Shown here: piece after piece, positions 6,805 to 13,474 of the stretch
How the letters are laid out: each line of letters opens with the position of its first letter
Position numbering within the stretch: position 1 is the first letter of the stretch
From: Planctomycetota bacterium
GTDB taxonomy: Bacteria; Planctomycetota; Planctomycetia; Pirellulales; Lacipirellulaceae
Assembly: GCA_029259975.1 (NCBI GenBank)
Contig: JAJDEE010000211.1
Location: forward strand, 1 to 14,539
Length of the DNA: 14,539 bases
Direction: 5' to 3'
The notes under the pieces: model-generated
What the model was told of the DNA's origin: nothing
The model's database searches: none
The model's input: only the letters and a program-made list of their open reading frames with translations
Program-made: the position numbers and the translations under genes

Positions 6805-9123
6805 ATGTTTCAGAAGCGTGTCATTATTATTGCGACGATCCAAGCGTTGCTCGCTGGGGCTGTTGGCGCCGAAACAACAGGCCTGCCAGGTTCTCGCGTG
6901 ACGTCTGCGCTAGAGATCCAGTTTCCGCAATCCTCATTGCCAGCAGCCAGCTCCGACTGGCCTACCACGTCAGCCAGCTCTGCTAACGACGAACCAGAGC
7001 AGTCGTCGTCGGTCGCGGAGGGAACGGAAAGCTCGCAGCGTGCTTCTTTCTACTCGTCGCAAACTATTGCCAACATAGGAGAACCGGTAGCTACCCAGAT
7101 TGACAGGGTGCTGACGGAGGAATTCGAAAGATTGGCCTCGAACTACGATATCGACGTACGAACGGCTACCTATTGTGTGGACTATTCAGAGGCGGGTAGC
7201 TCAGCCAACGTTCCAGCAAGGCCGTTTCGTACTTACCATTCTCGCCCCGCCCCATTGGGCCTAGCACTACGAGGCGGTTTGTGGAGCACCTCGAGTGACG
7301 GTAGCAAGACGAAAACTGGGGAGTACCAAAGCCTGCAATCGTCGGAATTTTGGGACGCAGACGGACTTTACACCGACGGGCGTAAAACGGTCGACTTCAC
7401 TGCCACCGGGTTGGACTCCGAAGGCACAGATGCCGGCTTACGTTATTTCGGCCCGAGACTTTCGGCGGATATCGAGTATCAGCGCTTCTTGCGGAGACTC
7501 GATCACGACCCTTTGGATGGAATAACTGATTCTCAGCAACAGCCGCCCGGCGGAATCATCGTTACCAAAGACGACCTCAACGCAGGCGAGAATTACGCGA
7601 TCCGCGTACAGGAGCTCAAAGCAAACTTCAAGGGCAAGCTGACGGAGAACCTCAAATGGCGGCTTGGCATCTGGGGAATGCGAAAAAAGGGCGAGCGACA
7701 GGTGAACTCGGTGGGGCACTGCTTCAATCATCCCGGCGGTACGGATATCAATGGAAATCCCGTGTTTGGCATCTCCTGCCATGTGCTGACCCAACGTCAG
7801 AAAATCGATTGGATCACCACAGAGATCGCACCGGCCCTTGAAGCTACGCTGGGATCAGCAACGATCGAATACGCCCGGACCATGAGGGCGTTTGACCAGA
7901 GCGATCAAATCACGAGTCGCTCTTTCAATAACAGTGGTGGGTTCATTAGCGGAGACCTGCCGTATGCCGTGGTTCCAGAGAACTTTACCCAAATCGACCG
8001 TTTCAGGTCCAACGTATTGCTGTTACCCAATTGGGATGTCTATTCCAGCTATTACACCGGCAACACGAAAAACAAAAATCGCAACACCAACCGCCGATTG
8101 TCGGGCTTCGATGTGCGAACGACGCTGCGGCAGGGTGCGAGTAGTTCGCTGACCGGGTTTGCTAAGAAGAATGTTCAAACCGGTCAGATTCCGGCTGTTC
8201 TGTTACCGGAAGAAAAAGTGGGAGACCTACGCGCTCCGATCAACTATGACCAAACCACCGCCGGTCTCAAAGGCCGCTGGCGACCGTTCTACGACGACGG
8301 CTCGTGGCGACGTGGCCTGAGACTGTCAGGAGGTTACGAATACCGTGGACTCGCGCGAGAAAATGCCATTTTTTCCGAAAATGCGGTCACGGTGAACCAG
8401 TCTCAAACGACGGCCAATCTGGCGAACATTCGTGCCTCAATGAAGTGGACTTCTGCAATTGAATCCCATGCTCGCTATCGCCTCGGTTTCGTCGACGATC
8501 CGCTCTTTGGAATAGCCAAGAATGGAGAGACCAATACAAGCCTTCCGACAGAGGAGCACCTCGTCGAAATTGGTGGTACCTGGACGCCGGCAGACAATTT
8601 CCTGCTGACTGGCACCTTTGGTTTTGAGAATCGATGGAACACATCGGAAGTCAGCAACTTCCGGGAAAATGACTATCCGATCGTCGTTACGGCCTGGTAT
8701 GCACCGGAGCCTCGCTGGACGTTCTCAGGCGGCATGGCTTTCTTTTCCAATTGGATCGACCAAGATGTTACGCTCGGCGGCCTCAGCGACGCAGTTACTT
8801 CGACCTGGAACTATAGGGGACGGAGTGACGTGATAAATCTCGGTACGACCTACGCCTGGAGCGATCGTCTGACCTTATCGGGAGGCTTCGAGTTTGTTCG
8901 TGGTAGCAACGGATTTTCGGCGCCGGCAATTCCGTTTGATTTATCTCAATTCTCCAACGTGCTGGCGGAAACTACGCACTGGAATGCGGGCCTCGATTAC
9001 CAGCTTCACAGCGGCATGGACTTCTATTTTCGCTACCAGTTCTTCGACTACGAAGATAAGTCGCAAGATAGGAATAGCGGCACAGCCAATATGTTTTTGA
9101 CGGGGGTAAACGCAGTTTTCTGA
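6805..9123 (+). CDS. Outer-membrane beta-barrel protein, probable MtrB/PioB-type porin of a porin-cytochrome complex
   Basis: 772 residues. The start is fixed by a G-rich leader (GGGGGAGGGGGAGGGG) just before ATG 6805. Residues 1-22 are a signal peptide with probable cleavage after AGAVGA. Residues 31-85 are Ser-rich and disordered. From about residue 140 to the end the sequence shows alternating aromatic and polar strands joined by short Gly/Asn/Asp turns, and it ends in Phe (GVNAVF), all typical of an outer-membrane barrel. MtrB-type porins of about 650-800 residues hold an MtrA-type cytochrome inside the barrel; the 14-heme gene directly upstream makes this the best reading. The N-terminal CXXC of Shewanella MtrB is absent. 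Cysteines occur at 124, 306 and 325, the latter two perhaps a disulfide in one loop. Family assignment rests on context and barrel features, not on a strong motif. Confidence 0.72.
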   Translation: MFQKRVIIIATIQALLAGAVGAETTGLPGSRVTSALEIQFPQSSLPAASSDWPTTSASSANDEPEQSSSVAEGTESSQRASFYSSQTIANIGEPVATQIDRVLTEEFERLASNYDIDVRTATYCVDYSEAGSSANVPARPFRTYHSRPAPLGLALRGGLWSTSSDGSKTKTGEYQSLQSSEFWDADGLYTDGRKTVDFTATGLDSEGTDAGLRYFGPRLSADIEYQRFLRRLDHDPLDGITDSQQQPPGGIIVTKDDLNAGENYAIRVQELKANFKGKLTENLKWRLGIWGMRKKGERQVNSVGHCFNHPGGTDINGNPVFGISCHVLTQRQKIDWITTEIAPALEATLGSATIEYARTMRAFDQSDQITSRSFNNSGGFISGDLPYAVVPENFTQIDRFRSNVLLLPNWDVYSSYYTGNTKNKNRNTNRRLSGFDVRTTLRQGASSSLTGFAKKNVQTGQIPAVLLPEEKVGDLRAPINYDQTTAGLKGRWRPFYDDGSWRRGLRLSGGYEYRGLARENAIFSENAVTVNQSQTTANLANIRASMKWTSAIESHARYRLGFVDDPLFGIAKNGETNTSLPTEEHLVEIGGTWTPADNFLLTGTFGFENRWNTSEVSNFRENDYPIVVTAWYAPEPRWTFSGGMAFFSNWIDQDVTLGGLSDAVTSTWNYRGRSDVINLGTTYAWSDRLTLSGGFEFVRGSNGFSAPAIPFDLSQFSNVLAETTHWNAGLDYQLHSGMDFYFRYQFFDYEDKSQDRNSGTANMFLTGVNAVF

Positions 9124-9127
9124 GCAT

Positions 9128-9152
9128 GCTGCACGGCAGCGAAACGCTTTCG
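9128..9152. terminator. Possible weak terminator after the barrel gene
   Basis: Two small adjacent hairpins: GCTGC/GCAGC (9128-9132 and 9136-9140), then CGAAA/TTTCG (9140-9144 and 9148-9152). They start five bases after the stop codon. There is no T-run, so this is weak. Confidence 0.25.
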
Positions 9153-10025
9153 CCCCACCCCACGATTCAGTCCCAAACCATAAAACACTTGCAGGTAGAG
9201 CCGCGTTGAAACTATAGCAAGCGGAACATCAAGCCTTTGTGCTCTAGTGAGCATACCGAAGTGTGCGTATTCGCACGATTTAGAAGTCGCCATGCACCGA
9301 TCAGGGTCTTTCACTCATCTAGGGATTTGGCGAAACGCTACTTCGCGCGTCATCAATCTTTTTTATAGAAAGAGACTTGATTCACCGTGTTGGAGTTGCT
9401 AGTGTAGAAGGGGTTGGTGGCGTGCGGCTGCCGCGTATTTTTCTGATTGGCCGCTGCCACGAAATCTGCCATTTGAAACACTGAGGTTGCCTAATGTTCT
9501 ACCGCTCGGAAGGTCTTTTCCAAGGCTGGTTCTGTTAGCGGTTAGAAATCTCGTTGTCGGTTTGCGGTGCAAGTTTCCCTACGGGGTTTCCCAACTAGCT
9601 TGCCGTTGATGAATTCTCTTGCTGGGCCCAACCCCCTTTTGACGACCTCAATCCGTTCGGCATTTTGCCAAACCGCTCGCCACGTCTTGTGGCATGGCAT
9701 TTTACAGATTTCTTTGCTAGGCATTCTTCGCGTCCGTGCAAAACCGACATACTGTCGGGCTCGACGCAGGTCGCAACTTGGAGACAGCACCGTGAGACAA
9801 CACCGTGCATACCGGAGGAGGCGTCTAACTAATTGAGCATGAATATTCACAGGAAGAAAAATTAAATTTGTCTGGAAACGTGCCTCTTGCGTAGGGGGTG
9901 AAATCACCTCTTGATTTGATTATTGAAATCGGCGCAGCTTGTTCAATGCAACGTAGCATCAGCGAGAAATACATTTAGTTGGAGGCAGTTCAAAAAGCGG
10001 GTAGTACATCCCCGCGTTCTTATTT
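9153..10025. other. Long intergenic region with no supported gene
   Basis: About 870 bases between the barrel gene and the DOMON-like gene. Several frames of 60-120 codons exist on both strands (for example minus 9542-9907), but they overlap each other, are rich in Arg and Cys, and have no ribosome binding site or motif. A small hairpin GTGCG/CGCAC lies at 9263-9276. No tRNA or known RNA structure was recognised. The right end should hold the promoter of the DOMON-like gene. Confidence 0.5.
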
Positions 10026-10039
10026 GAGGAGTGTTTGCT

Positions 10040-10624
10040 ATGAGACAGTATAATGTGATTTTGAGTCTTCTTTTGGTCGCAACTCTGGCCAGCGGCGTTG
10101 CAAACGCCACAATTCTAAATGGTTCGCAGATCACGAATGCGGGCCAAGACATGATGGTCGACCTGACAATCGACACGGTCTTGAATACGGTCTCGCTCGA
10201 AGTGACCGGGCCGGAAGCGGTTTGGTTTGGTGTCGGGTTTGAACCGTTGACTCATCCAGGCGGCCCAACCACCTACTCGGTTATTGCTTTGGGCGGGGCG
10301 TCCGCACCAGTCGTTGAGGAGTGGGAACTCGGCAGCTTTGGCCCGGTCGGACAGCTGGCTGATTCACTCACTGTGGACTCGAATACTGTGAGTGCCGGAG
10401 TACGAACCGTGCAATTGTCTGGTCTCCAGGCTGGAGCCAACTACTCCTTTCCAACGATCCCGAAGACGGTGGATATTTCCTGGGCCTATGGAAGCGGTGG
10501 TAGCTTCGCCATCCACGCAGGCCGAGGGGAAACAACACTTGTGCTAAGCGAAGTCCCCGAACCGAGCACGTTGCTGCTGAGTCTCGCCGGATTTGGGGTT
10601 TTCTATCTCAAGAGAGGACGTTAA
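10040..10624 (+). CDS. DOMON-like domain protein with PEP-CTERM sorting tail
   Basis: ATG 10040 is chosen because GAGGA (10026-10030) lies nine bases upstream; a GTG at 10031 is too close to it. The 194-residue product starts with a signal peptide (1-23, ending GVANA). Residues 35-170 form a beta-sandwich-like domain with VSLEVTGPEAVWFGVGFEP early and SWAYGSGGSFAIHAGRGETT late. This pattern, strands around 'G-W-x-G-x-G-F' and a final 'AYG...H..RG', is that of DOMON domains, which bind heme b or sugars; H159 sits where the axial heme His is expected. The tail VPEPST (172-177), hydrophobic helix and KRGR end is a PEP-CTERM signal, which exosortase cleaves to place the protein on the cell surface. 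The gene lies between the porin-cytochrome pair and two heme-c PEP-CTERM genes, so a redox role is plausible. The DOMON call is by eye. Confidence 0.8.
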   Translation: MRQYNVILSLLLVATLASGVANATILNGSQITNAGQDMMVDLTIDTVLNTVSLEVTGPEAVWFGVGFEPLTHPGGPTTYSVIALGGASAPVVEEWELGSFGPVGQLADSLTVDSNTVSAGVRTVQLSGLQAGANYSFPTIPKTVDISWAYGSGGSFAIHAGRGETTLVLSEVPEPSTLLLSLAGFGVFYLKRGR

Positions 10625-10676
10625 GTCCATCCGGACGTAAACAGTCCATCAGACCTTTCTCGGGGTCTGCGACTCG

Positions 10677-10704
10677 GCACGGCCAGGGGTTACCCTGGTC
10701 GTGC
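10677..10704 (+). terminator. Rho-independent terminator of the DOMON-like gene
   Basis: GCACGGCCAGGG (10677-10688), loop GTTA, CCCTGGTCGTGC (10693-10704): a 12-bp stem with one G-T pair, then TTCTGTTTATT. It lies 53 bases after the stop codon. Its stem shares GGCCAGGG with the hairpin at 11690-11718 that follows another PEP-CTERM gene. Confidence 0.75.
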
Positions 10705-10844
10705 TTCTGTTTATTGACACCTGGGTTGCACCTCGGCTGAAACTGGGGGTCACAATTTACAAAACCCTACCCCCGTCAGGTATCCGTCAATCTTGGGCCA
10801 TCGCAAGTCCCACCTGGGCCATTTTTAAGAGACCCTTTCAATAG

Positions 10845-11477
10845 TTATTTCGTGCGACGACGACGCAATCCCGCGAAACTGGCTGCAAAGGTTAGCAGTA
10901 ACCCCACGGTGGTTGGCTCGGGAACTGCCGCGGACGCCACCTGTAGCTTAAAGGGGCTTGAGTCGAACCACTTGACTTCGCTCTTCTGTCCGGAGGCCAG
11001 TATGGTTTCACCCTCTCCCGCTACGACAGCTAAAAGAAAGTAATCACCAGGCGGCATCGCTTCGTCGACCTTCACATCGAGTGTGAAACGACGGCTACGC
11101 TCGTAGTCGTCATCCAATACATAAGATATGAGGTCGGCAGACCGGTGTTCCCACGTCGAATTCAATAGCGGGCTCAGTCCAGACAATTCAAGGCCATTGA
11201 CCCCCAAAATGTACTCGAATTCCTCAAAAACACCTGCTTGTTCGGTAACATCAAACGAAAACTGGACTGTTTCGCCCGGCTCGATTTGAAAAGTTTCCAA
11301 ACCACCAGCCAATAAGTCGCCATTGATAGTCAACACATCGGGCGACGCTTCGAAGTGACACGCGGCACAATGCATGCCGCCTGAAATTTGTGGGGTGCCT
11401 TTGGCAGTCTGAGACATGGCAGGCACAAATAGAATTGCTGCAGCTATAGCGAGAACCGAACGCATGTGCCGGGTCAT
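10845..11477 (-). CDS. Monoheme c-type PEP-CTERM surface protein
   Basis: 210 residues, read leftward from ATG 11477, with AGGA eight bases upstream. The signal peptide covers about 1-26 (MTRHMRSVLAIAAAILFVPA core). One heme c site, CAACH, is at 37-41, shortly after the signal cleavage region. Residues 55-180 are predicted beta-sandwich with IEPGETVQFSFDV and MPPGDYFLLAVVAG, like the small surface beta domains that often follow a single CXXCH in planctomycete proteins. VPEPTT (185-190), a hydrophobic stretch and RRRRTK form the PEP-CTERM tail for exosortase processing. The distal heme ligand cannot be assigned; the beta domain has few His (H111) and several Met. Probable role: a cell-surface one-electron carrier or a heme-bearing structural protein. 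No homologue of known function is recognised. Confidence 0.82.
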   Translation of the reverse strand: MTRHMRSVLAIAAAILFVPAMSQTAKGTPQISGGMHCAACHFEASPDVLTINGDLLAGGLETFQIEPGETVQFSFDVTEQAGVFEEFEYILGVNGLELSGLSPLLNSTWEHRSADLISYVLDDDYERSRRFTLDVKVDEAMPPGDYFLLAVVAGEGETILASGQKSEVKWFDSSPFKLQVASAAVPEPTTVGLLLTFAASFAGLRRRRTK

Positions 11478-11689
11478 TGGATCGTCCTTTCATGAACTAA
11501 ATAACAGATAGCTCGTTGAACTTGTCAGACCGGCTATGCTCATGAAATCTGCCCAATCACTGTGTTGCCACCATGTCGGCGGGTAAGCTTTTCGCCTCTG
11601 GAGCAACAACGCCGAGTACTCGAACGAATTTCAATACTACAGCATCCGTAGCGACCTCTGACAGGATGCCCAACGTGCGAAGATAAACT
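11478..11689. other. Intergenic region between the two monoheme genes
   Basis: About 210 bases holding the leader of the 11477 gene at its left side. No ORF, repeat or clear promoter boxes are seen. Confidence 0.4.
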
Positions 11690-11718
11690 GCGTGGCCAGG
11701 GGGATTCCCTGGCCACGC
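11690..11718 (-). terminator. Second terminator hairpin downstream of the 235-codon PEP-CTERM gene
   Basis: A perfect 12-bp stem GCGTGGCCAGGG (11690-11701) and CCCTGGCCACGC (11707-11718) with loop GGATT. On the minus strand it is followed by AGTTTATCTT. It stands behind the hairpin at 11732-11759, giving a tandem terminator. Confidence 0.7.
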
Positions 11719-11731
11719 CAAGACGGAAAAC

Positions 11732-11759
11732 CCTGGAAAGCCCTCACGGACTTTCCAGG
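11732..11759 (-). terminator. Rho-independent terminator of the 235-codon PEP-CTERM gene
   Basis: CCTGGAAAG (11732-11740) pairs with CTTTCCAGG (11751-11759). On the minus strand the stem is followed by GTTTTCCGTCTT, a T-rich tract. It begins 11 bases after the gene's stop codon. Confidence 0.75.
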
Positions 11760-11769
11760 CTAGACGGCT

Positions 11770-12471
11770 TTAACGTCGCCTTCTCAGGAAGCAGGCTCCC
11801 AGGCCGGACAATCCTAGCAATGCCAGGGTGCTCGGTTCGGGAACCGCACTGGCCACTACCACATAGAAATGCTTGTCGCCGTAGAAGTTGACAAAAGAAT
11901 TTGTCCTTCCAGCGACGGCATATTCTAGGTCGTACGTGTTCTCAGGCGTAGCCGGATCGATGGTCAAAGTAAACGTATTGCCGACAGGTCCGCCTGCCCA
12001 GGCTGTTCCAATGCCGAATGCAGGAATGCTGGTGAAGAACGTGTCTGCGGCACCAGTTGACGGCTCCAGGCCATACCAAGTGCTGGCACTGTCGTCCACG
12101 TAGCCAGTCAGGAAGTCCGTACCGGCAGGGCCCAATACGGCCGCTTTACCGAAGCGTTTGATCTGCACCGCGTAGACATCGGTCCCGTCGAGAACATTCA
12201 TGGTGAGGTCGATAGACCCGCCTGGTTCTACGGTAAAGAACGGAATCTCACCCCGGTTTTTGCCATCGTTGCGATTGCCATTTCCGAGGTCCAATAAGCC
12301 TTCCCCGGTCACTTCCAAGGCGTCTGGCCGATTCGCGTTGCCAGCCGTGCCGTGGCACCCCTTGCAGCTGTCAGCGTTCCCGCCGTAGCCGGGACGGGCC
12401 TGGACCACGCTCCCCAAGGAAATCAACAAACTCAACGCCATCATAGATGATACTAATAATCTGATCTTCAC
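11770..12471 (-). CDS. Monoheme c-type PEP-CTERM surface protein, second copy of the architecture
   Basis: Two starts compete. ATG 12477 is only one base from GGAGG, too close to be used, whereas GTG 12471 lies seven bases from it and gives a normal N-terminus (MKIRLLVSSMMALSLLIS), so 12471 is preferred (233 residues). Numbering from the ATG: signal peptide to about residue 27 (VVQA), heme site CKGCH at 38-42, then a Gly/Asn-rich stretch (56-76) and a beta-sandwich-like region containing FTVEPGGSIDLTMNV and FTLTIDPATPENTYDLEY. VPEPST (212-217), a hydrophobic helix and the terminal RRRR form the PEP-CTERM tail. The order signal, CXXCH, beta domain, PEP-CTERM is the same as in the neighbouring 210-residue protein although overall identity looks low, so they may be distant paralogues. 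Likely location is the cell surface after exosortase processing. The redox partner is unknown; context suggests the porin-cytochrome system. Confidence 0.83.
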   Translation of the reverse strand: MKIRLLVSSMMALSLLISLGSVVQARPGYGGNADSCKGCHGTAGNANRPDALEVTGEGLLDLGNGNRNDGKNRGEIPFFTVEPGGSIDLTMNVLDGTDVYAVQIKRFGKAAVLGPAGTDFLTGYVDDSASTWYGLEPSTGAADTFFTSIPAFGIGTAWAGGPVGNTFTLTIDPATPENTYDLEYAVAGRTNSFVNFYGDKHFYVVVASAVPEPSTLALLGLSGLGACFLRRRR

Positions 12472-13021
12472 AATCATACCTCCACTTTCTGTGTGTAATT
12501 ACGGGTGAGTGACAATGCATCAAACATTTCAAATTCTTTCTGTTACGAGTACAAACACTGATTCCGCCACCACGGACACCGCCCAAGCCTGGGCTTCACT
12601 GGAAATTCCTCCGAGGAAAACAGCTGCGAACGTGCGACAGTCGAACGAACTGTACACATTATTGCCGCAAAAACCATGCCAAGCCGGATAACCTGACTCG
12701 AGTGAAGGCTCAGCCTTTGCGGTGCATCAAGACAGGGGGAAACATGCTAGAGATATCGGCAGGGATTTCTTAGAAACCAATGCAAGCTAGCGTCTGGTCA
12801 AGCGTAACTCTTAGCGTAGCGATTGCCATATCCCACGGCAGGTGAAGCGTTTACGGGAATCGCTACGCTAGGAGATTAATCTTACAAAGCGATAGCAGTG
12901 CTCTTGCTATCCCATCGACCGCCCAGCTCATTGATCGTCCAGCTTCACGGCAACGTGCCACGAAGTGAGCACTTTTCGCATGCTGGCGTGCGTTTACGCA
13001 TACTTGAGAAGCATTTCCCGT
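12472..13021. other. Intergenic region between the PEP-CTERM gene and the nap operon
   Basis: About 550 bases, with the leader of the PEP-CTERM gene at its left end and an inverted repeat at 12812-12870. A small hairpin TGCGT/ACGCA (12989-13000) lies about 20 bases beyond the stop of the nap-linked gene and might end that operon, but it has no T-run. No gene is supported. Confidence 0.45.
12812..12870. repeat. Inverted repeat with 13-bp perfect arms
   Basis: TAGCGTAGCGATT (12812-12824) and AATCGCTACGCTA (12858-12870) enclose 33 bases. The core GCGTAGC also occurs in the hairpin at 4456-4482 (ACGTAGCGTAGCTACGT). It looks like an intergenic palindromic element; no function is evident. Confidence 0.7.
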
Positions 13022-13474
13022 TCATAGTGTGTGGCGAATGCGTACCAGTCGGAAGCCGCCGGGCTGCTTCTGGAGCGTGTCAATCCAATGGGCGTTTTGC
13101 CATTGATAGCGGATCTGCAATTTTTGCACGTTGCCACTAAGCAACTGCTTACCGGCAGAACCGAGTTGCGCGGAATGATCAGGGGCATCCCCCCCATCGC
13201 GGCGAGCAATCAATTGCACCGCAGTCGCGAACTGCTCAAGATCATCTAGCAGAGCAGCAACCTCCTGGGCATTCAGTGTTGCCTCGTGCATGGGGGGCAG
13301 CGACGACAAATCAACACCGCCATGATTGACCGGTTCATCGATCGATTGGAAGCCAGCTGGCGGCTCGGTTCCTAACCGTTGCTGCGATGTAGACGGCCCG
13401 GTCGCCGGCTTTAAAGCCGGCGACCGGAGTCGGAACCAATCGCGACGCGACAACAGGGGTTGCTGTTTACTCAT
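13022..13474 (-). CDS. Nap-operon protein of unknown function with in-frame palindrome insertion
   Basis: From ATG 13474 the protein has 150 residues; its start overlaps the stop of the upstream tetraheme gene by 8 bases (ATGAGTAA), which implies translational coupling. A TTG at 13486 is an alternative. I do not recognise the family. The N-terminus LLSRRDWFRLR has twin arginines, but no hydrophobic segment follows, so it is unlikely to be a working Tat signal. Residues 17-26 (RSPALKPATG) are encoded by a perfect 30-base palindrome that looks inserted in frame. The middle (65-92) is a probable helix (AQEVAALLDDLEQFATAVQ). The C-terminus (118-146) has a compact pattern, LQIRYQWQNAHWIDTL then GGFRLVRI, that looks like a small beta domain. 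No Cys is present, so no heme or Fe-S site. Position suggests a maturation or accessory role in nitrate reductase assembly, which is a guess. Confidence 0.7.
   Translation of the reverse strand: MSKQQPLLSRRDWFRLRSPALKPATGPSTSQQRLGTEPPAGFQSIDEPVNHGGVDLSSLPPMHEATLNAQEVAALLDDLEQFATAVQLIARRDGGDAPDHSAQLGSAGKQLLSGNVQKLQIRYQWQNAHWIDTLQKQPGGFRLVRIRHTL
13398..13427. repeat. Perfect 30-bp palindrome inside a coding sequence
   Basis: CCGGTCGCCGGCTTT (13398-13412) is followed directly by its exact reverse complement (13413-13427). It is in frame within the nap-linked gene and adds ten residues without a stop. It resembles a REP-type mobile palindrome. Confidence 0.85.

Noticed and set aside
9246..9290. 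Resemblance to 12963-13010 (AGTGAGCA followed by GTGCGT..TCGCA/ACGCA and GAAG)
   Set aside because: Only short blocks match and the spacing differs; could be chance. An alignment of the two regions would decide.
9542..9907. Minus-strand frame of 121 codons in the gap before the DOMON-like gene, with overlapping plus-strand frames
   Set aside because: Rich in Arg and Cys, competing frames of similar length on both strands, no leader and no fold-like pattern. A decayed mobile element cannot be excluded.
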